A stretch of DNA of 64,000 bases from NCBI RefSeq assembly GCF_024733555.1, contig NZ_JANIOF010000001.1:806001-870000 (forward strand). The letters are read 5' to 3'. The notes under the pieces were generated by a model. The model searched no databases. It saw nothing but the letters and a program-made list of their open reading frames with translations, and was not told the DNA's origin. Below are positions 16,839 to 24,301 of the stretch, one piece after another. The stretch's first letter is position 1. Each line of letters starts with the position of its first letter. Origin of the DNA: Paenibacillus sp. SC116. GTDB taxonomy: Bacteria; Bacillota; Bacilli; Paenibacillales; Paenibacillaceae. The position numbers and the translations under genes were made by a program.

Positions 16839-17729
16839 CTACTTATTCCTAACGTCAAGCAGTTGACGAAGTCCATCTCCAATCAAATTGCATGACATAA
16901 CGACTAACATGATACATAAGCCGGGATAAATCATAAGTTCCGGGATCGTCTGAAAATAAGGTCTTCCATCATTCAGCATGGCCCCCCACTCGGGAGTTGG
17001 AGGTTGTGCTCCTAATCCTAAATAAGAAAGCGATGCGACGATAAGAATGATTTTCCCGATATCTAGCGAAGCAAGGACCACAACGGGAGATACAATATGC
17101 GGCAGCAGCTGTCTTCGAATCATATGCCATGTACCGAATCCAGCCGCACGCGCTGCCTCCATATATTCCTTTTCTCGCTCCAGCAATACGATGCTTCGTA
17201 CGAGCCGTACATACTCGATCCATTTAACTGCAATGACAGCTAGTAACAGATTCGATATGCTCGGTCCTAGAAAGCCCGACACCGCAATTGCTATAATGAT
17301 TTCGGGCAATGCGCCAATACCATCGACAATCCTCATAATGAAAGTATCCAGACGTCCTCCTACGTAACCAGTTAGAAGACCTATCGGCACACCAATCAAG
17401 ATGGTCGCTGCAATCACAATTCCTGCCAAGCTCAACGTTATTTGCGCTCCCGCTACCAAGCGCGAGAACATGCATCGTCCAAGATGATCCGTACCAAGTG
17501 GATTGTCCCAGCTTGGAGGTTGGAGACGATCTGACATTTCGATTTGCAAAGGATCATTCGATACAAGATAAGGTCCTGCGATAATAGTCAAGATCAGCGT
17601 AAGAAATACCGCGAAGCCAACCGACATGAGCGGATAGCGCAGAAGAATCCTCCAACGGGAAGCACTTTTAGTACTTCTACCTTGCTGTATAAGGGCAGCG
17701 GCAGACATCGCATTATCATTTGTACTCAT
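16839..17729 (-). CDS. cntC: ABC transporter permease (OppC/NikC type), metallophore uptake CntC
   Basis: 296 residues started at MSTNDNAM, whose ATG overlaps the upstream permease stop; GGGGAGG precedes it. DppC/OppC hallmarks: 'NDPLQIEMSDRLQPPSWDNP', 'GTDHLGRCMFSRLVAGAQIT', the EAA loop 'EAARAAGFGTWHMIRRQLLP' and 'SYLGLGAQPPTPEWGAML'. With CntB it would form the membrane pore for the metal-opine complex. No ATPase gene (cntD or cntF) is present in the operon. Nickel or dipeptide permeases look similar, but context favours the metallophore. Confidence 0.88.
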   Translation of the reverse strand: MSTNDNAMSAAALIQQGRSTKSASRWRILLRYPLMSVGFAVFLTLILTIIAGPYLVSNDPLQIEMSDRLQPPSWDNPLGTDHLGRCMFSRLVAGAQITLSLAGIVIAATILIGVPIGLLTGYVGGRLDTFIMRIVDGIGALPEIIIAIAVSGFLGPSISNLLLAVIAVKWIEYVRLVRSIVLLEREKEYMEAARAAGFGTWHMIRRQLLPHIVSPVVVLASLDIGKIILIVASLSYLGLGAQPPTPEWGAMLNDGRPYFQTIPELMIYPGLCIMLVVMSCNLIGDGLRQLLDVRNK

Positions 17730-18670
17730 GTCATCCTCCCCTTCACATAGCGAACACGGGGATCTATCCACGTATAACTTAGATCAATGAGCAAATTAAC
17801 CATTACGATCATGCTTCCTGAAATCATGACGTATGCCTGAATGACAGGGTAATCGCGCTTAAATATAGCTTCTATCGCCATCGCACCCAGGCCCGGCCAT
17901 GAAAATAGCGTTTCAATAATGACTGATCCGGCCAATATGCTTCCTGCACTCGAGCCAAATACCGTCATTACGGGGATAAGCGCCGCACGCAGCGCATGTT
18001 TGTACATAATCCTCCATTCCCCTACACCTCGTGCACGTGCGGTACGTATATACTCCTGTGCCAACACCTCCAGCAATCCAGCCCGCAGCATGCGCGCATA
18101 AATGGCAGCCAAGCCAAAACCTAACGTGATACTAGGCAAAACAAGATGTGCAGTAGAACCCATACCCATTGTTGGCAACCAGCCAAGCTTATAAGAGAAT
18201 CCGTAAATAAGCATAAGTCCCAACCAGAAGGCAGGTATGGAAGCACCTAATAAGGCAAGTATGCTGCTAATATGGTCGATACATCTGCCTTTATATTTCG
18301 CTGCTAATAGTCCAAGAGGGATCGAAATAACGAGCATGATAAGTAAACTGCCTGCAGCAAGCTCCAAAGTAGCTGGCAATCGTTCGATGATGTCTTGCCA
18401 TACAGGCTTGCCATTAATAAGGGAGTTCCCAAAGTCAAATTTTATGATGCTATACATCCATTGTGCATATTGAACGTATATAGGCTGATCAAGCCCAAGT
18501 TCCTTTCTAAGCGCATCTTCATCTGCTGAAGTAGCAGCCACTTCGTCCGCACGCAATATAGAAAACACAGGATCACCAGGAGCTAATTTCATTAAAGTGA
18601 ATGTAAACAAGGATAGAAAAAACAATACGATCACTAGCTGCAGCAGCCTTTCTTTAATAATCATCAGCAT
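17726..18670 (-). CDS. cntB: ABC transporter permease (OppB/NikB type), metallophore uptake CntB
   Basis: 314 residues, six membrane segments. DppB/OppB features: 'MKLAPGDPVFSILRADEV', 'ELGLDQPIYVQYAQWMYSII', the EAA loop 'RTARARGVGEWRIMYKHALR' and 'FSWPGLGAMAIEAIFKRDYP'. It starts 1-2 bp after the substrate-binding protein stop and overlaps cntC, so the three uptake genes are tightly coupled. Role assigned from operon content. Confidence 0.88.
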   Translation of the reverse strand: MLMIIKERLLQLVIVLFFLSLFTFTLMKLAPGDPVFSILRADEVAATSADEDALRKELGLDQPIYVQYAQWMYSIIKFDFGNSLINGKPVWQDIIERLPATLELAAGSLLIMLVISIPLGLLAAKYKGRCIDHISSILALLGASIPAFWLGLMLIYGFSYKLGWLPTMGMGSTAHLVLPSITLGFGLAAIYARMLRAGLLEVLAQEYIRTARARGVGEWRIMYKHALRAALIPVMTVFGSSAGSILAGSVIIETLFSWPGLGAMAIEAIFKRDYPVIQAYVMISGSMIVMVNLLIDLSYTWIDPRVRYVKGRMT

Positions 18671-18671
18671 G

Positions 18672-20219
18672 CTACTTCACATCCATTTTGTTCGTGATAA
18701 TATAATACTCCTCCGCTCCTGGCGCCCAATTATGAATACGTTTATTTACACCAACTAAAATATTTGGGTAAATCACATAGGAATGTGGGACTTCATTTTG
18801 GATCGTCGTGACTGCTTCTTTTGACAGCTTAATGCGGGTATTCGAATCTTCTGTTGCATTCAGTTGCTTGAGGAAAGGAGCCAATTTGTTCACTTCAATA
18901 TTGCCTGGATTCAAGGCGCCTCCCTGCTGATAAGCAGCATTAAGGAAGTAACCCCCATCTCCTCGCGGAGCTGATAAATTGCTATAGGTGACCATGTCCC
19001 ATTGATCGTTTTCCCGCAAGTGCGCATCAATGTTCTCTACGATCTTAATCTCGACTTGAACACCAATCTTTGCTGCCTCTGACTGAAATAATTGAGCAAT
19101 CAGTGTGAGCTCTGGACGAGTCTTGTATGTAATGAGCTGGATGCTCAATGGGATGCCATTCTTCTCAAGCTTGCCATCCACATTCGGTTGATACCCTGCT
19201 TCTTGAAGAAGTTCCAATGCTTTGGCCGAGTTAAATGCTGTAACCTTTCCATCATTTCCAAATGGCAGTGTCTTCGGGAATGGTCCGTTGGCTGGTTGAG
19301 CATGGCTGAACATAATTCCTTCCACTACCGTTTCACGATCAACAAGCATATCAAGCGCCTTTCTTACTCGTACATCCTGCATATGCGGACGCCTAGCATT
19401 GTAGATCAGATAGTGAACACGAAGACCTGTAACCGACATCACACTCAGATTGTCATCATGCGCCAAAACTGCTACCGATTCGGCAGGCAACTGGTAGGCG
19501 ATATCCGCCTCCTTAGACTGGAGTGCCATCATTCTCACATTCGCATCTTCATTAGATTGAAATGAGACTTCGTCTAACAAGGCAGGAGTATCCCAATAGC
19601 CCTCGTAACGAACGAGTTTAACTTCACGGTTAGGTGCAAATGAAGCTATTTGGAATGGCCCCGTTCCTATAGGCATATCGTTGAATGACATAGTACCGAC
19701 TTTTGCCTCAGCAGCAGTGCTAATAATGGAGGTGTACGGATTGATGAGTTCAGACGGTAGCGCCGGATTAGGTTCTGATGTGACGATCGTGAGTTTCTGT
19801 CCCTCTGCCTCCATCGAAGCTATTTTTAACGCTCTAGAAAGCGATGGATTAGACTTCAACGAACGTTCAAGCGATGCCTTAACTGCTGCTGCGTCCATCT
19901 TTAACCCATCATGAAATGTCACCTTGTCTCGAAGTACAAATATCCAAGTATGTGGGTCTTTCGATTTCCATTCCTGAGCCAACCATGGGCTCGGCTTCAT
20001 TTCGCTGTCGAGCTTAACCAATGTCTCTACTGCTCCTGCTCGCAATGGTGCCCAACTGTTATGTGGATCTAACGTGTTCACCGAAAGATGATACATCATC
20101 GTTAACTGCTTCTTACTCTTTTTCGTACTCCCATCAGACCCTCCCGTGCTGCAACCCGTAATCAAAAGCACCCAGCATAGGAATAACCATATTTTTGCCT
20201 TATGTTTGCTACTATTCAT
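18672..20219 (-). CDS. cntA: Extracellular solute-binding lipoprotein (family 5), metallophore receptor CntA
   Basis: 515 residues. Lipoprotein signal with lipobox 'ITGC' (Cys about 23). SBP family 5 features follow: 'NTLDPHNSWAPLRAGAVETL', 'WIFVLRDKVTFHDGLKMDAA', 'YQLPAESVAVLA', 'VRKALDMLVDRETVV'. It would bind the metal-loaded opine outside the cell and deliver it to CntBC. AAGGAGG lies 6 nt before the ATG. First gene of the operon; the Zur box lies about 85 bp upstream. Synteny, not sequence alone, separates it from a nickel or peptide binding protein. Confidence 0.88.
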   Translation of the reverse strand: MNSSKHKAKIWLFLCWVLLITGCSTGGSDGSTKKSKKQLTMMYHLSVNTLDPHNSWAPLRAGAVETLVKLDSEMKPSPWLAQEWKSKDPHTWIFVLRDKVTFHDGLKMDAAAVKASLERSLKSNPSLSRALKIASMEAEGQKLTIVTSEPNPALPSELINPYTSIISTAAEAKVGTMSFNDMPIGTGPFQIASFAPNREVKLVRYEGYWDTPALLDEVSFQSNEDANVRMMALQSKEADIAYQLPAESVAVLAHDDNLSVMSVTGLRVHYLIYNARRPHMQDVRVRKALDMLVDRETVVEGIMFSHAQPANGPFPKTLPFGNDGKVTAFNSAKALELLQEAGYQPNVDGKLEKNGIPLSIQLITYKTRPELTLIAQLFQSEAAKIGVQVEIKIVENIDAHLRENDQWDMVTYSNLSAPRGDGGYFLNAAYQQGGALNPGNIEVNKLAPFLKQLNATEDSNTRIKLSKEAVTTIQNEVPHSYVIYPNILVGVNKRIHNWAPGAEEYYIITNKMDVK

Positions 20220-20300
20220 TGAATCCTCCTTAAGCCTGTTTCTTTTTTTAAAATACTTGCCTGACCTCTACAACTGCCACCTCCTTTACAATCCATGTTT

Positions 20301-20325
20301 TTTATTCGTAATTATTACGATTAAA
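20301..20325. promoter_or_regulatory. Zur box upstream of the opine metallophore operon
   Basis: The palindrome TCGTAATTATTACGA (20306-20320) matches the B. subtilis Zur operator core TCGTAATnATTACGA exactly, with AT-rich flanks. On the minus strand a plausible -35 (TTGTTT) precedes it and an AATAAA-like -10 follows, so bound Zur would cover the promoter. This predicts induction of the whole operon under zinc starvation. The match is seen; binding is inference. Confidence 0.88.
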
Positions 20326-20414
20326 CAAGGTTATAATATCCATTTCAATTCCAGATGTCAACAAAAAAATGCTGTTAGCGTTAGCCAACAGCTCATTTTT
20401 AAAGATTCGCTCAA

Positions 20415-20458
20415 CAAAAAAAGAACCTTCAAAGCCCATTATGGCATTGAAGGTTCTT
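20415..20458 (-). terminator. Terminator of the stand-alone LPMO gene
   Basis: AAGAACCTTCAATGCC/GGGCTTTGAAGGTTCTT stem followed by seven T on the minus strand. Confidence 0.88.
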
Positions 20459-20495
20459 CGGTACTTCTATCATTCTCCCCTAAAGAGCGTGGTAA

Positions 20496-21725
20496 TTACT
20501 TAACGACTTTCCATACGCCAGCTTTACCAGGCTCTTCCCCTTGTGTCCACCAAGCTGCTTGGTAAGTAACACCGTTAAATGTTACGGTTGCGCCACCTAC
20601 ATAAGCTTTTTTAGCGTTCCACTCAAGCGTTACATTGCTAATCAATTTCCATGCATCGGAGTTATCAGGCGTATTGCCTTGTGTCCAATATGCAGCTTGA
20701 TATTCCAAGCCTTTGTATTGAACTTTATCTCCGCCTAGGTATACTTTCGCTGCATCCCAAGCAGGAAGTGTGCTTGGACCACCAGTACCTGGGTTGCCCG
20801 GATCTGGGTTTCCAGGGTTTCCGTTATCGCTTGGAAGCGTTGTAACGGAAACAGCACTGGACAATGGAGACTTCTTACCTGCTGCATCTACCGCGCGAAC
20901 CGTATAGCTGTAAGCCGTGCTAGCAGTCAGACCGTTGTCAGTAAATGTCGTTTGATTAATCGTGTTAACCAATGTTCCATTGCGGTATACTTCGTATGCT
21001 GCTGCTTTTGCAGAAGCAGTCCAGTTGATTTCAACGCTTGTTGCAGAAAGCGCTTTTCCAGCAACATTTTTCGGAGCCACAATCGGCTCTACCGGAGCAG
21101 TTCCGTCGTTTACAAGGTTAACATCGATAACTTGATAGAAAGCATTAGGTGTATCTGCAATTTCCCAAACGCCAAGAATCAAATGGTAGCCACTGCGATC
21201 ACTAGGAACTTCACATTCATGGGATGTTGTTTTATTCGGCTTCTTACCACCATCGTAGTAATAACAGAACTGTTCCAAATCAGCGCGAGTCAACGGCTTG
21301 TTTGGGTTCCAATCTTTTTTCGTAATGTAGTATTTCCACTCTTTCGTAACATGTGCAGCTGTCAAATTCCACGTGAACGTTTGCTTGCCGCTGTTCAACG
21401 TATGTTTCTGCCAGCGTTCAGTCGTTTGCTCATATAATTCTGGGAAGATGCCTCCGCCCGTAATTTCACCGTCTTTTGGACCAGTAACTGGGAAGTTACC
21501 GATCGCCTCCACACTTTGCGGTTCGTATTGAATCGCACCACACTTCGTATTTGTTCCTTGCTTACACATATAAGCACGGCTGGAAGGTGACTCAATGTAA
21601 CCATGGGCCGATGCTTTTTCAGCTACAGCTAAAGAACCCACACCTAATAAAATGAACGTTCCGAGCACAGCCAAAAATGGCGATACTCCAGAAAACATGC
21701 TTTTCAACGTACTTTGTTGCTTCAT
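20496..21725 (-). CDS. AA10 lytic polysaccharide monooxygenase with FN3 and two chitin-binding modules
   Basis: 409 residues. Signal peptide 1-40 ends 'KASA', exposing His41 ('HGYIESPSSRAY'), the N-terminal copper ligand of LPMOs. The second copper His is in 'LTAAHVTKEW', the axial Phe in 'NAFYQVIDVNL'. The AA10 domain is followed by an FN3 domain ('APKNVAGKALSATSVEINWT'), a Gly/Pro/Asn linker and two CBM5/12 modules ('WDAAKVYLGGDKVQYKGLEY', 'WNAKKAYVGGATVTFNGVTY'). It should oxidatively cleave crystalline chitin outside the cell. Unlike the four tandem paralogs at 58-64 kb it has two chitin-binding modules. It has its own promoter region and terminator. Confidence 0.95.
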   Translation of the reverse strand: MKQQSTLKSMFSGVSPFLAVLGTFILLGVGSLAVAEKASAHGYIESPSSRAYMCKQGTNTKCGAIQYEPQSVEAIGNFPVTGPKDGEITGGGIFPELYEQTTERWQKHTLNSGKQTFTWNLTAAHVTKEWKYYITKKDWNPNKPLTRADLEQFCYYYDGGKKPNKTTSHECEVPSDRSGYHLILGVWEIADTPNAFYQVIDVNLVNDGTAPVEPIVAPKNVAGKALSATSVEINWTASAKAAAYEVYRNGTLVNTINQTTFTDNGLTASTAYSYTVRAVDAAGKKSPLSSAVSVTTLPSDNGNPGNPDPGNPGTGGPSTLPAWDAAKVYLGGDKVQYKGLEYQAAYWTQGNTPDNSDAWKLISNVTLEWNAKKAYVGGATVTFNGVTYQAAWWTQGEEPGKAGVWKVVK

Positions 21726-22146
21726 AACGTAATCTTACCTCCTAAATAAGTATGGTTTTTTTCTGATAGGCTGCTATGCTATGTAATCCCCTATCACTTA
21801 ACATATGAACTCGTGCTATCTGACCTCCTCATCTGTGTCATTTATCGCTCACATTTGTCATTGTATTACATTCCATGTCAATTTAACGTAGTTCTAACTC
21901 ACCAAATTTCTATCCCGTTCTACTTATTTCTACACGGAAGTTTGTTAATTTTTGCTCAATCCGATCACATTGACTTACAAATATAGGATCAAAGTATGAC
22001 AAATTTCTTAACTACACTAATATTTCGTGTAGAAAAATAGTTTTCTAGGCCTCAACTCTTTTATTTTCTTAAGAAGGAAAATAATCTACTTCTATCCAAT
22101 TAGTCTATAGCGTTAATCATGTTGTCTAACCTATCGGAGGTGGGAG
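21726..22146. other. Divergent regulatory region, LPMO leader and patatin promoter
   Basis: On the minus strand the LPMO mRNA leader includes GAGGAGGTCA at 21821-21830, about 95 nt before the start codon, as well as the true ribosome site TTAGGAGG next to the ATG. The same two-site arrangement occurs in the tandem LPMO leaders. The right half is AT-rich and precedes the patatin gene (TCGGAGGTGGG ribosome site). No gene seen. Confidence 0.5.
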
Positions 22147-23073
22147 ATGATGCAAGTAGATGCTGTCTTTGAAGGCGGTGGAGTGCGAGGAATAGCCTTT
22201 ATCGGTGCCATTGAGCAAATAGAAGCGGCCGGCTACATGTGGCGGCATATCGCAGGAACATCTGCCGGGTCAATCTTCGCTGCGTTATTAGCAAGCGGCT
22301 ACACATCTAACGAGTTAAAAGATCTGATGTATGGATTAGATTATATGAGCTTGCTTGGTCGCAATTGGCTGCACCACATCCCGATTGCAGGACAGGGTAT
22401 CCCAATGCTCCTCTATTCTGGTATTTACAGCAATACGGTGTTAGAACAGTATATGACTACTTGGTTGCGTCAGAAAAATGTCCATACCTTTGCTGATCTA
22501 CCCCAAGGCAAGTTGAAGATTATCGCTTCTGATGTTAGCAGCGGCAACATTATCGTATTTCCCGATGATCTCGCCAAGTACGGCTTCACACCTTCCGAAT
22601 TCCCTATTGCAACCGCTGTTCGCATGAGCACAACCATCCCCTTTTTCTTTCGGCCGTATCGCTGGCAAACTCCCATGAATGTAAAACCCTATTATGTCGT
22701 TGACGGGGCGCTGCTCAGTAATTTTCCTATCTGGATCTTTGATGTGGAAGATTCACCTGTTTGTCCAACCTTTGGCTTTCGACTCTCAGAGAAAAGAATC
22801 TTCACTCCACACCATCCCATAGAAGGCCCATTTTCATTATTTAGCGCCATGTTCAAAACAATGCTGCAAGCTCATGATCAGAGGCATGTGGATAAGCACG
22901 GGGAGAGTCGAACGATGTTTATTCGCACGGGTCATGTCGCACCTACGGACTTCGATTTAAGTGATGAAGACCGCGTTTATTTATACGAGGAAGGCAAGAT
23001 TGCTGCACAGCAGTTTCTTAGACGATGGGACTTTGAGGAGTATAAGAAGAAGTTCCGTTCCCATACCGTATAA
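22147..23073 (+). CDS. Patatin-like phospholipase
   Basis: 308 residues. The patatin Ser-Asp dyad is complete: oxyanion loop 'GGGVRGIAFIG' (about 10-20), nucleophile elbow 'GTSAGS' (Ser near 41) and 'VDGALLSNFP' with the catalytic Asp (about 185-194). It should hydrolyse acyl esters of phospholipids or other lipids. No signal peptide, so probably cytoplasmic. CGGAGGTGGG precedes the ATG. Single gene with a hairpin terminator behind it. Confidence 0.92.
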   Translation: MMQVDAVFEGGGVRGIAFIGAIEQIEAAGYMWRHIAGTSAGSIFAALLASGYTSNELKDLMYGLDYMSLLGRNWLHHIPIAGQGIPMLLYSGIYSNTVLEQYMTTWLRQKNVHTFADLPQGKLKIIASDVSSGNIIVFPDDLAKYGFTPSEFPIATAVRMSTTIPFFFRPYRWQTPMNVKPYYVVDGALLSNFPIWIFDVEDSPVCPTFGFRLSEKRIFTPHHPIEGPFSLFSAMFKTMLQAHDQRHVDKHGESRTMFIRTGHVAPTDFDLSDEDRVYLYEEGKIAAQQFLRRWDFEEYKKKFRSHTV

Positions 23074-23121
23074 ATTTAGTGTCTCAGTAAATAATTTAAC
23101 TAATGATCATTTGTTCATAAT

Positions 23122-23154
23122 ATAAGCCGATTATCGGACAGATAATCGGCTTAT
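23122..23154. terminator. Terminator hairpin between patatin and the AraC gene
   Basis: A 14-bp perfect stem (ATAAGCCGATTATC and complement) with a 5-nt loop. The T tail is weak, but it sits between converging genes. Confidence 0.65.
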
Positions 23155-23204
23155 ATACCGTTAACTCGCAAGTACACGCTGCTTAGGCGAGACTTTTAAT
23201 TCTC

Positions 23205-24080
23205 TTAATTCAAGTGAATATTTTTACTCTTGCGGTAGGCTGTTGGTGTCATGTCCATTCTCGTTTGAAACACACGAATAAACGTTGGATACGACTTGAA
23301 GCCCGCTTCGTATGCAACTTCGGTTATTTTCATATCTGTACCAATCAATAGATTACAGGCGTGGGCCACACGAATCCGCTCTAAAAATGAATAATAGTTT
23401 TCCCCCACCATCTGCTTAAAGGAAATACTAATATAAGAGACGCTGTAGTTAAACTTTTTGGCGAGCATCTCTAGCGTGATATCTTCTTTGAAGTTCTGAT
23501 ACACATAGTGTATTACTTCCCACATTCCTTTGCGATGAGTTAATTCATGTGCCAGCTTCTGTCTTAAGCCTGCTTGGGTCTGACGGAAGCGATCAAATAT
23601 AATAAACAGCTGCATTAACTTAGCCAAAAACATCATTCGGTTCCAAGGTTTATCATCCAGCACCTCCTCATGCATTTCTTGAAGCAATGCCAGCACTTGA
23701 TTGCCTGTTGATTCATTTAATTTATATGTTGTGTTCTCATCATCTTCAGCTTGCTTAAGCAAGCTATGCAAGGTCAAGAATGAATCCCCTTCCCCGAAAA
23801 ATGCTTTTAACCCAATAGCACCTACATAAAGGAATAATTCCTCTCCTGGCTCGATATCAATTTCATGTACTTGATGAGGAAACAACAATGTAAATGTACC
23901 CGGTGTTAATTCTTTCTCAATCCCATTAATCATTTCTTTAGCTTTACCCTTGAACGTATAGGTAAACTCAATAAAATGATGGACATGAGCAGGTACTGGA
24001 TTCGTTAAATGATGAATCTTCAGAGTAAATGGGAAATCTCCGTGAATTTCTTCGTCGCCATGTAAATTGTGCGGGATCAA
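23205..24080 (-). CDS. AraC-family transcriptional regulator
   Basis: 291 residues. An N-terminal cupin (about 15-100, 'HHFIEFTYTFKGKAKEMING', 'TLLFPHQVHEIDIEPGEELF') senses a ligand, probably a sugar. The C-terminal 100 residues form two HTH units: 'ITLEMLAKKFNYSVSYISIS' and 'MKITEVAYEAGFKSYPTFIR'. The best start is a TTG at 24080; no nearby ATG has a ribosome site. Divergent from the GH92 mannosidase gene 220 bp away, so it likely controls that gene. Confidence 0.9.
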   Translation of the reverse strand: MIPHNLHGDEEIHGDFPFTLKIHHLTNPVPAHVHHFIEFTYTFKGKAKEMINGIEKELTPGTFTLLFPHQVHEIDIEPGEELFLYVGAIGLKAFFGEGDSFLTLHSLLKQAEDDENTTYKLNESTGNQVLALLQEMHEEVLDDKPWNRMMFLAKLMQLFIIFDRFRQTQAGLRQKLAHELTHRKGMWEVIHYVYQNFKEDITLEMLAKKFNYSVSYISISFKQMVGENYYSFLERIRVAHACNLLIGTDMKITEVAYEAGFKSYPTFIRVFQTRMDMTPTAYRKSKNIHLN

Positions 24081-24301
24081 TCGATATCACTCTTTTCCGG
24101 ATCTAAGTTGTCAATGATTGTTTTCCATTTCATTTTATCATCAAAAATGATAGAAATAATAAAAATTTGATAGGTGAAATCAACTAATTCTCTCTACAAT
24201 TAGAGTATCACTTTCGATGCAATAGCATATTTTCGATCCAATGATAAATATCATTGCTCACTTGATTATAACGTTCAACGAAAAAGGGAGCGACCTATAA
24301 A

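Larger units (their letters stand above)
20220..20495. other. Operon promoter region and spacer before the LPMO gene
   Basis: Holds the Zur box (20301-20325), a second perfect AAAGGAGG about 60 nt before cntA, a possible 26-codon frame running into the cntA start, and the LPMO terminator at 20415-20458. No gene was found on the plus strand. Confidence 0.5.
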
